Origin: Rhodospirillales bacterium
GTDB taxonomy: Bacteria; Pseudomonadota; Alphaproteobacteria; Rhodospirillales; Defluviicoccaceae
Reading direction: 5' to 3'
NCBI GenBank assembly: GCA_007694935.1
Contig: REES01000062.1
Coordinates: 1-60,668 of the forward strand
Length of the DNA stretch: 60,668 nt
A model generated the notes under the pieces. That model saw only the letters and a program-made list of their open reading frames with translations, made no database searches and was not told the DNA's origin. Positions 25,380 to 35,546 of the stretch are shown here, in pieces (position 1 is the stretch's first letter; every line of letters starts with the position of its first letter). The position numbers were made by a program, and so were the translations under genes.

Positions 25380-26818
25380 ACGACCCTGTCGTGCTGGTGG
25401 CCGACGACGACCCCGGGATTCGGACCGTCGTCACCGCCGCGCTGGAGCGAGGCGGCTTCCAGGTCCGAGCCACCGGCAACGCCACCACCCTGTGGCGGTG
25501 GGTTGCCGACGGGCAGGGCGATGTGGTCATCACCGACGTGCTGATGCCGGACGAGAACGGTCTCGACCTGATCCCGCGCATCCGCAAGATCCGCCCGGAG
25601 TTGCGGGTGGTGGTCATGAGTGCCCAGAGCACCCTGCTCACTGCCGTCAAGGCGACGGAACGCGGCGCCTTCGAGTATCTGCCCAAGCCCTTCGATCTGA
25701 ACGAACTGCTTGCCGTGGTCCGGCGCGCCCTGGAGCCGGCGAAGATTGCGCGCCCGGCCGCTCCGGACGACCCACTGCAACCGGAGGAGTCGCTACCGCT
25801 GATCGGCCGGTCGCCGGCCATGCAGGAGATCTACCGCACCCTGGCACGGCTGATGGGGACGGATCTGACCGTGCTGATCACCGGCGAGTCCGGGACCGGC
25901 AAGGAACTGGTGGCGCGCGCGCTGCATACCTACGGCAAGCGCCGGGACGGCCCGTTCGTGGCCATCAACATGGCCGCGATTCCTCGCGAACTGATCGAAA
26001 GCGAGCTGTTTGGCCACGAGAAAGGGGCATTCACCGGCGCCACCCATCGCAGTACCGGCCGCTTCGAGCAGGCGGAGGGTGGCACCCTGTTCCTGGACGA
26101 AATCGGCGACATGCCGCCCGAGGCGCAGACCCGCCTTCTCAGGGTGTTGCAGGAAGGCGAGTATACGACCGTCGGGGGACGCACGCCGATCCGGGCCAAC
26201 GTCCGCATCATCGCCGCCACCCATCGCGATCTCGGCCAGCTGATCCGTCAAGGCCAGTTCCGCGAGGACCTTTACTTCCGCCTCAACGTGGTGCCGATCC
26301 GGGTGCCGCCGCTTCGGGAGCGGACCTCCGATATCCCGGAACTGGTCCGTCATTTCCTCACCAAGGCCGCGGGTGAAGGATTGCCGGCGAAGATGCTGGA
26401 CCAGGCGGCGATGGACCGGCTGCGGAGCTATCGCTGGCCCGGCAACGTGCGAGAGCTCGAGAACCTGGTCCGCCGCCTGGCCGCGTTGTATTCCGAAGAG
26501 GTGATCGGCCTTGACATCATCGAACTGGAGTTGGCCGACACCGCGCCACCGCAAGCCGAACCGGAGGGTGACGGCCTCGGCCACTCGGTCGAACGCCATC
26601 TCAAAACCTATTTCTCCGCTCATGGGGATGGCCTGCCTGCGCCGGGGCTGTTCGACCGGGTGATGCGGGAGGTGGAACGCCCGCTGCTGGCGCTGACCCT
26701 CGATGCCACCCGCGGCAACCAGATCCGCGCTGCCGAGATCCTGGGCTTGAACCGGAACACGCTCAGGAAGAAGATCCGAGAACTCGGCATCCCGGTGGTG
26801 CGAGGAGGAAGCAAGTGA
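25376..26818 (+). CDS. ntrC: nitrogen regulation response regulator NtrC
   Basis: NtrC activates sigma54 promoters for nitrogen assimilation genes. The 480-residue protein has a receiver domain with the phosphoacceptor Asp54 ([13 protein letters not shown]), an AAA+ domain with Walker A GESGTGKE, the intact sigma54-contact loop GAFTGA, Walker B LFLDEIGD, and a Fis-type HTH at the C-terminus ([16 protein letters not shown]). Length and order are standard. Start GTG overlaps ntrB, and its stop overlaps the GTG of ntrY. Confidence 0.96.
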   Translation: MNDPVVLVADDDPGIRTVVTAALERGGFQVRATGNATTLWRWVADGQGDVVITDVLMPDENGLDLIPRIRKIRPELRVVVMSAQSTLLTAVKATERGAFEYLPKPFDLNELLAVVRRALEPAKIARPAAPDDPLQPEESLPLIGRSPAMQEIYRTLARLMGTDLTVLITGESGTGKELVARALHTYGKRRDGPFVAINMAAIPRELIESELFGHEKGAFTGATHRSTGRFEQAEGGTLFLDEIGDMPPEAQTRLLRVLQEGEYTTVGGRTPIRANVRIIAATHRDLGQLIRQGQFREDLYFRLNVVPIRVPPLRERTSDIPELVRHFLTKAAGEGLPAKMLDQAAMDRLRSYRWPGNVRELENLVRRLAALYSEEVIGLDIIELELADTAPPQAEPEGDGLGHSVERHLKTYFSAHGDGLPAPGLFDRVMREVERPLLALTLDATRGNQIRAAEILGLNRNTLRKKIRELGIPVVRGGSK

Positions 26819-29139
26819 CGCTCTCCGCCGCCTTTCCGGAATCGCGACGGCGCTGGAATGCCCTGGTGGCGTGGGCGCGGCGGGTCGGATTCTACGGCAG
26901 GGCAGCCCAGTTCCTGACCTTTGCCGCCGTCGCCTCGGGCACGGCGACGGTCGCCGTCTGGACCGGCACCATCGATCCGGGAGAGCGGCGCGGCGTGCTG
27001 GCAGCACTGCTGCTGCTTGACCTCAGCTTGCTGCTGATGCTGGGCGCACTGGTGGCGTTCCAGGTGGTGAAGGCCTGGGCCGAACGCCGGCGCGGCTTGG
27101 CCGGTGCCGGGTTGCATGTGCGCCTGGTACTGATGTTCAGCCTGGTCGCGGTCACCCCGGCGATCCTGGTCGCGGTGTTTTCCGCCCTGTTCCTCAACTT
27201 CGGTCTGCAGGCTTGGTTCAGTGAGCGGGTGCGCACCGCGGTGGTTTCCTCCAGCGCCGTTGCCGAAGCCTATCTGCAGGAGCATCAAAAAAGCATCGTC
27301 GCCGAGGCCCTGGCGCTCGCCAACGATCTCAACCGCGATGCTCCGCTGCTGATGGCCAACCCGGAACTGTTCAGCATGGCGCTCACCGACCAGGCGGATC
27401 TTCGCTCGCTGCCGGAGGCCCTGGTGGTTGACGGCAACGCCCGGGTGTTGGCTCGGACACCGCTCAGCCTCAGTCTTGAACTGGACCTGGTCCCCCGCCG
27501 CGCCATCGAGCGCGCGGACGGCGGACAGGTTGCCGTCATCAGCAGCGAGAGCGACAACCGGGTGCGGGCGGTGGTCCGCCTCAACCGCTTCATCGATGCC
27601 TACCTGGTGGTCGGGCGCTTCATCGATCCCGAGGTCCTCGCCAACATCGAACGGACCAGTGACGCCGTCGCCCAGTACCAGCAGCTGGAACAGCGTCGCG
27701 AAGGCATTCTCATTACCTTCGTCATGATCTTCGTCGTGGTGGCCTTGCTTCTGCTGATGGCCGCGGCCTGGACCGGCCTCGCGCTCGCCACCCAGATCTC
27801 GAAGCCGGTCAGCCACCTGATCGCGGCGGCCGACCGTATCCGTAAGGGTGACCTCGGGGTACGGGTGGATACGGCCCATTCGGTGGAGGAACTTGACACC
27901 CTGGGCCGTGCGTTCAACCGCATGACCAGCCAGCTGGAGAGTCAGCGCGAGAGCCTGGTCATCGCCAACCGACAACTGGACGAGCGCCGCCGGTTCACCG
28001 AAACGGTGTTGAGCGGCGTGTCGGTCGGCGTCGTCGGCCTGGATCGTGACGGCCTGATCAACCTGCCCAACCGGTCGGCGTCGGTACTACTGCACGTCGA
28101 CCTGGCGGCGGAGATCGGCCGGCCGCTCAAGGATATCGCGCCGGAGATGCGGGAGTTGTTGGATCATGCGCACGGCTACCCCGATCGCACCCACGAAGCG
28201 GAGATCCGACTGATGCGAGAGGAGGGGCCGCGCACGCTGATCGCCCGGGTGGTGGCCGAGCGGGTGAATGGCGAGGTGTTCGGCTACGTCGTCACCCTGG
28301 ACGACATCACGGCGCTGGTGTCGGCCCAGCGGAAAGCGGCCTGGGCCGACGTCGCCCGCCGAATCGCGCATGAGATCAAGAACCCGTTGACGCCGATCCA
28401 GCTGGCGGCGGAGCGGCTGCAACGCAAGTATCAGCGCGACATCACCACCGACGCCGAGACATTCTCGGCGTGCACCAGCACGATCGTGCGCCGGGTTGAA
28501 GACATCCGCCGCATGGTCGATGAGTTTTCATCGTTTGCGCGGATGCCGCGTCCCGAACTGAAAGCGGAGAACCTGAGCGAGTTGGTCCGCCAGGCGGTTT
28601 TTTTGGAACGAAGCCGCAATCCTCAGCTTCGCTTCGAGACGAGCTTGCCACCCCGGGATGTCACCGTCGTCTGCGACGGCCGGCAGATCGCCCAGGCCCT
28701 GACCAACGTTCTCAAGAATGCGGCCGAGGCCGTCGAGGAGCGGCGCGGCGCCGGGCAGGGGGATGATCGGACGGATTGGACCCCGGCCCCGGAGGACGGG
28801 CGGGTCAAAGTCTCGATCGAGCCGTCTCCGGGGGACGAGGGGGCCGGACGGATCGCCGTGGTGGTGGAAGACAATGGTCGCGGCTTGCCGCTGGAACTCC
28901 GCGACCGCATTACCGAGCCCTACGTCACCACCCGGGCCAAGGGCACCGGCCTCGGTCTCGCCATCGTCAAGAAGATCGCGGAAGATCATAATGCGGACTT
29001 GATCTTCGAGGACCGCCCGGAAGGCGGAACCAGGGTCAAGCTCGTCTTTCAAGATTGTGATACACTTGCCGATACCGTCGGGTCGCCCAGTAACGAGCCG
29101 GGCGCCGCCCGCGCACCGGCCCGCGTCGCATCCGCCTGA
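26815..29139 (+). CDS. ntrY: transmembrane nitrogen sensor kinase NtrY
   Basis: NtrY is the membrane-bound partner of NtrX. The 774-residue protein has three N-terminal helices (about 24-130), an extracytoplasmic sensor, a fourth helix (about 300-322), a HAMP domain, a PAS domain (about 395-500), the H-box [13 protein letters not shown] with His519, and an ATPase domain ([25 protein letters not shown]). The overlapping GTGA start links it to ntrC. A short Gly/Asp-rich insertion lies within the ATPase domain around residues 640-665. Confidence 0.95.
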   Translation: MTLSAAFPESRRRWNALVAWARRVGFYGRAAQFLTFAAVASGTATVAVWTGTIDPGERRGVLAALLLLDLSLLLMLGALVAFQVVKAWAERRRGLAGAGLHVRLVLMFSLVAVTPAILVAVFSALFLNFGLQAWFSERVRTAVVSSSAVAEAYLQEHQKSIVAEALALANDLNRDAPLLMANPELFSMALTDQADLRSLPEALVVDGNARVLARTPLSLSLELDLVPRRAIERADGGQVAVISSESDNRVRAVVRLNRFIDAYLVVGRFIDPEVLANIERTSDAVAQYQQLEQRREGILITFVMIFVVVALLLLMAAAWTGLALATQISKPVSHLIAAADRIRKGDLGVRVDTAHSVEELDTLGRAFNRMTSQLESQRESLVIANRQLDERRRFTETVLSGVSVGVVGLDRDGLINLPNRSASVLLHVDLAAEIGRPLKDIAPEMRELLDHAHGYPDRTHEAEIRLMREEGPRTLIARVVAERVNGEVFGYVVTLDDITALVSAQRKAAWADVARRIAHEIKNPLTPIQLAAERLQRKYQRDITTDAETFSACTSTIVRRVEDIRRMVDEFSSFARMPRPELKAENLSELVRQAVFLERSRNPQLRFETSLPPRDVTVVCDGRQIAQALTNVLKNAAEAVEERRGAGQGDDRTDWTPAPEDGRVKVSIEPSPGDEGAGRIAVVVEDNGRGLPLELRDRITEPYVTTRAKGTGLGLAIVKKIAEDHNADLIFEDRPEGGTRVKLVFQDCDTLADTVGSPSNEPGAARAPARVASA

Positions 29140-29153
29140 GCAGATCGTCCGCC

Positions 29154-30581
29154 ATGTCCCAGAGCAAGCATATCAAGGCCGAGGATATTCTGATCGTCGA
29201 TGACGAAGCGGATATCTGCGATCTGGTCTCCGGCATCCTGGACGATGAGGGCTTTGCCTCTCGCGAGGCCCATGACAGCGATTCGGCCATTGCAGCCATC
29301 GAGCTCAGGCGCCCCACCCTGGTGTTGCTGGACATCTGGCTGCAGGGCAGCCGACTGGATGGCCTGGGGCTGCTGGCACAACTCAAGACGGAGCACCCGG
29401 AGCTGCCGGTGGTGATCATGAGCGGCCACGGAACGGTCGAGACAGCGGTCCAGGCGATCAAGCTCGGCGCCTACGACTTCATCGAGAAGCCGTTCAAGGC
29501 CGACCGACTGATCCTGGTCATCCAGCGGGCCATCGAAGCCTCCCGATTGCGGCGCGAGAACCAGGAACTCCGCCTTCGCTTCGGCGCGGACATCGCGCTG
29601 ATCGGGCGTTCGTCGGCGATCAATCAGCTTCGCCAGGCGATCGAACGGGTGGCACCCACCAACAGCCGGGTGCTGATCACCGGTCCCGCGGGCTCCGGCA
29701 AGGAGGTTGTGGCGCGGCTGCTGCACACCCACTCCCATCGGGCTCAGGCGCCGTTCGTGGTGGTCAATTGCGCCTCCATGGCGCCGGAGCGGATGGAGAC
29801 CGAGCTGTTCGGGGTCGAAGGGCAGGGGAACAGCGGGGAGGCGCCGCGCAAGGTCGGGGTGTTCGAGAGCGCCCACAAGGGCACTCTGTTTCTCGATGGC
29901 ATCGCCGACATGCCGCTGGAAACCCAGGGCAAGATCGTGCGGCTGTTGCAGGAGCAGGTATTCGAGCGGGTCGGGGGGACGGCGCGGGTCGACGTGGACG
30001 TGCGGGTCGTGGCTGCAACCAACCGGGACCTGACCGAGGAGATCAGGGCGGGACGGTTCCGGGAGGACCTGTTCTACCGCCTCAGCGTCGTGCCTCTCAA
30101 GGTGCCCCCCCTCAAGGAGCGGCGGGACGACATCCCGCTGCTGGCGGCACATTTCATGGAGCGGGCGGCGGAAGCGTCGGGACATCGCCCCCGACGGCTC
30201 AGCGATGACGCCATGGCGGCGCTGCAGGCCCACGACTGGCCCGGCAACGTTCGGGAACTTCGCAACATCATCGAGCGGCTGCTGATCATGGCCCCGGGCG
30301 ATGCGGGTGATCCGATCCGCGCCGACATGCTGCCGCCGGAGTTGGAGGCGCATTTCTCGGCAGCACGCCATCCCGAAAACAGCACCGAGATCATGGCGCT
30401 GCCGTTGCGCGATGCCCGGGAGATCTTCGAGCGGGAGTATCTGGTTGCCCAGGTCACCCGCTTCGGCGGCAACATCTCCCGTACCGCGGCCTTCGTCGGC
30501 ATGGAGCGCTCGGCCCTGCACCGGAAGCTGAAGACCCTTGGCATTCAGACCGAGGAGAAGCCCAAGAGTCCCGGCTCATGA
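29154..30581 (+). CDS. ntrX: nitrogen regulation response regulator NtrX
   Basis: NtrX is the response regulator paired with NtrY. The 475-residue protein has a receiver ([30 protein letters not shown]), an AAA+ domain with Walker A GPAGSGKE and Walker [10 protein letters not shown], and a Fis-type HTH ([17 protein letters not shown]). The GAFTGA loop is absent: the corresponding segment after ELFG is [17 protein letters not shown]. This is typical of alphaproteobacterial NtrX, which is thought to act without classical sigma54 activation. It lies 14 bases after ntrY. Confidence 0.95.
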   Translation: MSQSKHIKAEDILIVDDEADICDLVSGILDDEGFASREAHDSDSAIAAIELRRPTLVLLDIWLQGSRLDGLGLLAQLKTEHPELPVVIMSGHGTVETAVQAIKLGAYDFIEKPFKADRLILVIQRAIEASRLRRENQELRLRFGADIALIGRSSAINQLRQAIERVAPTNSRVLITGPAGSGKEVVARLLHTHSHRAQAPFVVVNCASMAPERMETELFGVEGQGNSGEAPRKVGVFESAHKGTLFLDGIADMPLETQGKIVRLLQEQVFERVGGTARVDVDVRVVAATNRDLTEEIRAGRFREDLFYRLSVVPLKVPPLKERRDDIPLLAAHFMERAAEASGHRPRRLSDDAMAALQAHDWPGNVRELRNIIERLLIMAPGDAGDPIRADMLPPELEAHFSAARHPENSTEIMALPLRDAREIFEREYLVAQVTRFGGNISRTAAFVGMERSALHRKLKTLGIQTEEKPKSPGS

Positions 30582-30650
30582 CCCTGATGGCCGTATCAGC
30601 AGCGGGGCACCCCGGTTTGATCCGGCGGCGGCCATCACGGGCATGATCCC

Positions 30651-32027
30651 ATGAACATCATCATCTGCGGTGCCGGCGAGGTCGGGTTCACCATCGCGCG
30701 CCACCTCGCCCTGGAGAACAACGCGGTGACGGTGGTCGATCGTTCCCCCGAACTGGTGCGCCGGGTCAATGACACGCTCGACGCTCAGGGCGTGGTCGGA
30801 CATGGGGCCCACCCCGACACGCTGAAGCGGGCGGGTGCCGAAGATGCCGACATGATCATCGCGGTGACCTACACGGATGAAATCAACATGGTGGCGTGCC
30901 AGGTCGCCCATTCCCTGTTCGACATCCCGACCAAGATCGCCCGCATCCGCCACCAGAGCTACCTGCAGCCGATCTGGGCCAACCTGTTCTCCCGGGATCA
31001 TCTGCCGATCGACGTCATCATTTCGCCGGAGGTGGAGGTGGCGCGGGCGGTGACCCGGCGGCTCAAGGTACCGGGCGCCTTCGAGATGATCCCGCTGGTG
31101 GACGACAAGGTGCGGCTGCTGGGAGTCCGCTGCGAGGACAACTGCCCGGTGATCAATACTTCCATCAAGCAGCTTGACCAGCTTTTCCCGGACCTCAAGA
31201 TGGTGGTGGTGGGAGTCAACCGGAACGAACAGGCGGTGCCTCTCAGCGGCGAAACCGAGATGCTGGTCGGAGATGACGTCTACTTCGTCGCCGAAACCGA
31301 GCAGGTGCCCCGCTGCATGGCGGCGTTCGGCCACGAGGAATCGGCGGCTCGGCGCATGCTGATCTGCGGTGGCGGTAATATCGCCTTGCTGCTGGCCCAG
31401 GCGATCGAGCGGGAGTATCCGTGGATCAATGCCAAAGTCATCGAGCGCGACCCGGACCGTGCCGCCCTGGTGGCGAGCCTGCTGGATCGCACGGTGGTGC
31501 TGCAAGGCGACGTTCTCGATCCCGAGATTCTCGAAGAGGCGGATGTCGACTCCACCGATACCGTGGTGGCCGTCACCAACGACGACGAGGCCAACATCCT
31601 GTCGGCCATGCTGGCCAAGCGGCACGGGGCGAAGCGGGCCATCTGTCTGCTCAACAAGGGAATCTACAACCCGTTGATCGGTACACTCGGCCTCGACGTG
31701 GTTGTGAGCCCCCGCAACATCACGGTGTCGACGATTCTCCAGCACGTCCGCCGGGGCCGCATCTACTCCGTGCACACCCTGCGGGAGGGGTTCGGCGAAC
31801 TGATCGAGGCGGAGGCGCTGGAAACGTCGGGGCTGGTGGGCCAGCCGCTCCGCGACGCCGATCTGCCCGACGGGGTGATGATCGGGGCTCTCGTTCGCGG
31901 GGGCCGGGTGATCTCGCCGCGCGGAGGCACGGTGATTCGGGCCGGCGACCGGGTCGTGCTGTTTGCCGATCCGGGCAGCGTCCGCCGGGTGGAGAAGCTG
32001 TTCTCCGTCCGGCTCGAGTACTTCTGA
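30651..32027 (+). CDS. trkA: Trk potassium uptake regulatory protein TrkA
   Basis: TrkA is the cytoplasmic NAD-binding gating subunit of Trk potassium channels. The 458-residue protein is a duplicated RCK protein: first unit MNIIICGAGEVGFTIARHL with VTYTDEINMVACQVAH, second unit RMLICGGGNIALLLAQAI with VAVTNDDEANILSAMLAK, each followed by a RCK_C domain. Length is normal. It follows ntrX by about 70 bases, the conserved order in many Alphaproteobacteria. No trkH or trkG is in the window. Confidence 0.95.
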   Translation: MNIIICGAGEVGFTIARHLALENNAVTVVDRSPELVRRVNDTLDAQGVVGHGAHPDTLKRAGAEDADMIIAVTYTDEINMVACQVAHSLFDIPTKIARIRHQSYLQPIWANLFSRDHLPIDVIISPEVEVARAVTRRLKVPGAFEMIPLVDDKVRLLGVRCEDNCPVINTSIKQLDQLFPDLKMVVVGVNRNEQAVPLSGETEMLVGDDVYFVAETEQVPRCMAAFGHEESAARRMLICGGGNIALLLAQAIEREYPWINAKVIERDPDRAALVASLLDRTVVLQGDVLDPEILEEADVDSTDTVVAVTNDDEANILSAMLAKRHGAKRAICLLNKGIYNPLIGTLGLDVVVSPRNITVSTILQHVRRGRIYSVHTLREGFGELIEAEALETSGLVGQPLRDADLPDGVMIGALVRGGRVISPRGGTVIRAGDRVVLFADPGSVRRVEKLFSVRLEYF

Positions 32028-32070
32028 GCAGAGCGGCGGCGTTGAGGACGGCGAGGGCAGGGCAGGGACG

Positions 32071-32967
32071 ATGAGCCGGATTGCCTACGTCAACGGTCGT
32101 TACCTGCCGTTCGGCCAGGCCTGCGTCCATGTCGAGGACCGCGGCTACCAGTTTGCCGACGGCGTCTACGAGGTGATTGCCGTGCAGGGGGGCCGCACGG
32201 TCGACGAAGATCTGCATCTGGATCGCCTCGGCTACTCGTTGGCCGAACTCTCGATGTCTTGGCCGATGTCTCGCGGCGCCCTCAAGGTGGTGTTACGTGA
32301 GTTGCTCCGACGGAACCGAATCGCCGCCCGCGGCATCGTCTACCTTCAGGTCACCCGCGGGGTGGCGCCGCGCAATCACGCCTTTCCGGTGGCGGTGCAG
32401 CCGAGCCTGGTGCTGACCGCGCGGCCGCTGCCGGCGATCGACGAAAGCGCGGTCCGACGCGGCGTCACCGTGGTGACGGTGCCGGACATCCGGTGGAAGC
32501 GTGCCGACATCAAGTCCGTCTCGCTGCTGCCCAACGTCCTCGGCAAGCAGGCGGCGGTGAGTGCCGGCGCCTACGAGGCCTGGATGGTGGACGAGGCCGG
32601 CCGGATCACCGAGGGCACCGCCTCCAACGCCTGGATCGTCACCGCAGGCGGCGAACTGCTGACCCGGCAGGCCGATCACGCGATCCTCAACGGCATCACC
32701 CGGCGGATGGTGTGGGCCATTGCCGCCGAGCACGGGATCCGGCCGGTGGAACGGCCGTTCACGGTGGCCGAGGCATCGGCCGCCGCCGAGGCCTTTCTGA
32801 CCAGCACGACCTCCCTGGTCCGTCCGGTGGTGCGGATCGACGACGCCACCATCGCCGATGGCCGGATCGGGCCGCTGACCGAGAAGCTGCTCCGATGGTA
32901 TCTCGGCCACATGTACGGGTTGCCGGTCTCTCCGACCGGCGATCCGATGGCGCCGGCCACGACATGA
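32071..32967 (+). CDS. D-amino-acid aminotransferase-like class IV PLP enzyme
   Basis: The 298-residue enzyme belongs to the branched-chain/D-amino-acid aminotransferase fold. It starts IAYVNGRYLPFGQACVHVEDR, with FADGVYEVIAV, and has the PLP-binding lysine in ADIKSVSLLPN (K148), then EGTASNAWIV. The RxH/D-alanine transaminase-like features around VEDRGYQFADGVYE favour a D-amino-acid transaminase, which supplies D-Glu or D-Ala for peptidoglycan, but branched-chain or aminodeoxychorismate activity cannot be excluded. The ATG at 32071 is the natural N-terminus; its stop overlaps the HAD gene by four bases. Confidence 0.8.
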   Translation: MSRIAYVNGRYLPFGQACVHVEDRGYQFADGVYEVIAVQGGRTVDEDLHLDRLGYSLAELSMSWPMSRGALKVVLRELLRRNRIAARGIVYLQVTRGVAPRNHAFPVAVQPSLVLTARPLPAIDESAVRRGVTVVTVPDIRWKRADIKSVSLLPNVLGKQAAVSAGAYEAWMVDEAGRITEGTASNAWIVTAGGELLTRQADHAILNGITRRMVWAIAAEHGIRPVERPFTVAEASAAAEAFLTSTTSLVRPVVRIDDATIADGRIGPLTEKLLRWYLGHMYGLPVSPTGDPMAPATT

Positions 32968-33641
32968 CCGGGGGGAGGCCTGGTGCCACCGGCCTGACCC
33001 GGCCGGCGGCGATCCTGTTCGACTGGGACAACACCCTGATCGACAGCTGGGCGGCGATCCACGACGCGCAGAACCATACCTTTGCGCATTTCGGGATGCA
33101 GCTTTGGACCTTTGAGGAGACCCGGCGCCGGGTGCGCGGATCCATGCGGGACAGCTACCCGGCGCTGTTCGGGGAGCGTTGGCAGGAGGCGGGGGTGGTC
33201 TTCTACGCCCGCTTTGAAGCCAATCACCTGGAAACGCTGACGCCGCTGGCCGGCGCCGAGGCGTTGCTGGCGACCCTGCATGCGGCTGGGTTCTACCTCG
33301 GTGTTGTCAGCAACAAGAAGGGAGACTATCTGCGCAAGGAGGCTTGCAGCCTGGGATGGGATCGTTTCTTCGGTCGCATCGTCGGGGCCTTCGACGCTTG
33401 CGAGGACAAGCCGTCCGCGGCCCCGGTGCGGCTGGCGCTGGCTGACAGCGGGTTGGCGCCAAGTGAACCGGTCTGGTTCGTGGGGGATGCCGATATCGAC
33501 ATGGAATGTGCCATAAACGCAGGTTGCGTCGGGGTGTTGCTGCGCGCCGAAGCGCCTGATGTAAACGAATTCACGGCCCATCCACCGGTAATTCACGTGG
33601 AAAGCTGCTTGGCACTTTGCAATCTGCTGAAGACGCTCTAA
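32964..33641 (+). CDS. HAD-superfamily phosphatase, phosphoglycolate-phosphatase-like
   Basis: The 225-residue protein has HAD motif I as LFDWDNTLIDSW, motif II near LGVVSNKKGDYL, and motif IV WFVGDADIDMECA, with a helical cap domain between (about 35-105). Such enzymes dephosphorylate small metabolites; the substrate is not evident. The ATG overlaps the transaminase stop (ATGA), so the two are translationally coupled. It precedes hfq by 150 bases. Confidence 0.8.
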   Translation: MTGGRPGATGLTRPAAILFDWDNTLIDSWAAIHDAQNHTFAHFGMQLWTFEETRRRVRGSMRDSYPALFGERWQEAGVVFYARFEANHLETLTPLAGAEALLATLHAAGFYLGVVSNKKGDYLRKEACSLGWDRFFGRIVGAFDACEDKPSAAPVRLALADSGLAPSEPVWFVGDADIDMECAINAGCVGVLLRAEAPDVNEFTAHPPVIHVESCLALCNLLKTL

Positions 33642-33661
33642 TCTGACCAAGAACAACCCTG

Positions 33662-33698
33662 CCGGCTGAATGCACTGGCGACGAGCCGAGCCGGTTTT
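33662..33698 (+). terminator. weak terminator candidate upstream of hfq
   Basis: CCGGCT (33662-33667) pairs with AGCCGG (33689-33694), followed directly by TTTT. The loop is long (21 bases), so termination would be weak. Confidence 0.25.
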
Positions 33699-33791
33699 CA
33701 AGTCTAAGGCAGGGGCCTAAATCACAACGCGGCGCGTTCGCAGGGACCAAGGTTTTGACGGCCGCCGCCCATAACAAGAGGGATGACACCC

Positions 33792-34046
33792 ATGTCATCG
33801 GAGAAATCACAGAACGTGCAGGACGTCTTCCTGAATTACATCAGGAAGCACAAAACTCCCGTGACGATATTTTTGGTCAACGGTGTGAAATTGCAGGGGA
33901 TTGTAACCTGGTTTGACAATTTCTCGCTGCTGCTGCGACGGGATGGTCACACACAGCTTGTGTACAAACACGCCATCTCCACGGTGATGCCGTCGATCCA
34001 GGTGCAGCTGTTCGAACCGGACCGGGAGACGGTTGCGGAGGTCTGA
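33792..34046 (+). CDS. hfq: RNA chaperone Hfq
   Basis: Hfq is the hexameric Sm-like protein that helps small RNAs pair with mRNAs. The 84-residue product has the usual N-terminus [13 protein letters not shown], the Sm1 region [19 protein letters not shown] and Sm2 [10 protein letters not shown], with a short tail as in Alphaproteobacteria. The ATG at 33792 has GAGGG about nine bases upstream; an ATG three codons earlier is too close to it. It is just before hflX, the standard order. Confidence 0.97.
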   Translation: MSSEKSQNVQDVFLNYIRKHKTPVTIFLVNGVKLQGIVTWFDNFSLLLRRDGHTQLVYKHAISTVMPSIQVQLFEPDRETVAEV

Positions 34047-34056
34047 GGCAACAGCC

Positions 34057-35385
34057 TTGACTGAACGCGCCGCCGCGTCGGCCGAACGCGCCGCCGACCG
34101 GGCCGTCGTCCTTCATCCCGAGATCGGCCGCCGGCACCCGGATGGCGGGCGGTCGCCGGAGTCCCGGCTGAAGGAAGCCGTGGGGCTGGCGGAGGCGATC
34201 GGCCTCGAGGTGGTGCACGCCGAGGTCGTCGGGGTCGGAATGCCGCGGCCGGCCACTTTGTTCGGCGCCGGCACGGTGGACCGCTTGCGCGACTGGTTGT
34301 CGGCGGAGGCGGAGGGCGGTGCCGCCGTCACTGTGGTCATCGTCGACGGCACGCTTTCCCCGGTCCAGCAGCGCAATCTGGAGCGGGCGTTCGGGACCAA
34401 GGTGATCGATAGGACCGGCGTGATCCTCGAGATCTTTGGGGAGCGCGCACGCACCGCCGAAGGGCGGCTGCAGGTGGAACTGGCGGCATTGACCTATCAG
34501 CGCAGCCGGTTGGTGCGGTCGTGGACCCACCTGGAACGGCAGCGCGGCGGCTTCGGCTTCCTCGGCGGTCCCGGGGAATCCCAGTTGGAGACCGACCGCC
34601 GCCTGATCACCGAGCGGATCACCCGCTTGCGTCGTGAACTGAAGGAGGTCAAGCGCACCCGCGGCCTGCATCGCACGGCGCGCCAGCGCGTACCGTTTCC
34701 CGTGGTCGCCCTGGTCGGCTACACCAATGCCGGCAAGTCGACCCTGTTCAACCGGCTGACCGACGCCGCCGTGACCGCGCGCGACCAGTTGTTCGCGACG
34801 CTCGACCCGACCATGCGTCGGCTGGTCCTTCCCTCCGGGCAGGTCGCCATCCTGTCCGACACCGTGGGCTTCATTTCCGACCTGCCGCACGAACTGGTGG
34901 AGGCGTTCCACGCCACCCTGGAGGAGGTGACGGAGGCCGACATGATCGTGCATGTCCGCGACGCCGCCCATCCCGAAGCCCACCAGCAAAAGCAGGACGT
35001 GCTGACCGTCCTGGGCGAGATCGGCGCGGCCGACGAGTCGGCTCGGCCGTTGATCGAGGTCCTGAACAAGGTTGATCTGCTCAGTGACGATGAGCGTCAC
35101 GTCCTGATCAATCGCGCGGAACGAAGCAACATCCCCATGGTGTTCCTGTCGGCCCGGACGGGGGAGGGGTGTGACGCCCTGCTCGCCTGTCTGGACGAGA
35201 GTCTGACCGTCGCGATGGCGGTGATGGACGTGTCCTTGAGCCAGACTGAGGGAAACATGCTGGCGTGGCTCTATGAGCATGGCCAGGTTCTGGAACGGCG
35301 CGACGAGGCTGACGCAATCGTCCTGAAGGTGCGGCTCAGTCCGGCGGACGCAGCCCGATTCAGCCGCAGGCAAGCACCGAACTAG
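34057..35385 (+). CDS. hflX: ribosome-associated GTPase HflX
   Basis: HflX binds the large ribosomal subunit and can split ribosomes under stress. The 442-residue protein has the N-terminal HflX domain (about 25-190, with TLFGAGTVDRL and RTGVILEIF), the family-specific QRGGFGFLGGPGESQLETD segment (cited in part: GGPGESQLE), and the G domain: GYTNAGKSTLFN, DTVGFISDLPH and LNKVDLL. The TTG at 34057 follows GAGG by eight bases; an earlier TTG at 34033 would overlap hfq further. It ends in a terminator-like hairpin. Confidence 0.93.
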   Translation: MTERAAASAERAADRAVVLHPEIGRRHPDGGRSPESRLKEAVGLAEAIGLEVVHAEVVGVGMPRPATLFGAGTVDRLRDWLSAEAEGGAAVTVVIVDGTLSPVQQRNLERAFGTKVIDRTGVILEIFGERARTAEGRLQVELAALTYQRSRLVRSWTHLERQRGGFGFLGGPGESQLETDRRLITERITRLRRELKEVKRTRGLHRTARQRVPFPVVALVGYTNAGKSTLFNRLTDAAVTARDQLFATLDPTMRRLVLPSGQVAILSDTVGFISDLPHELVEAFHATLEEVTEADMIVHVRDAAHPEAHQQKQDVLTVLGEIGAADESARPLIEVLNKVDLLSDDERHVLINRAERSNIPMVFLSARTGEGCDALLACLDESLTVAMAVMDVSLSQTEGNMLAWLYEHGQVLERRDEADAIVLKVRLSPADAARFSRRQAPN

Positions 35386-35404
35386 CCCGCCACGGAAGCG
35401 GGCT
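35384..35404 (+). terminator. terminator-like hairpin after hflX
   Basis: AGCCCGC (35384-35390) pairs perfectly with GCGGGCT (35398-35404) around a seven-base loop, beginning inside the hflX stop codon. There is no T run, so it could stop transcription only weakly or with Rho. Confidence 0.4.
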
Positions 35405-35546
35405 CTGGTGACGGATGCAGCCGAATTTGGCCATGCCGGCCATCAGCGGTTTCAGCGTCACTGAGCGGGACAATGCGGCCAAGCGATTGAGGCCCTGAGT
35501 AACCCGGCTCTGTTTTTGCCCGGCGACCAGGGACGCGGCAGCGACT

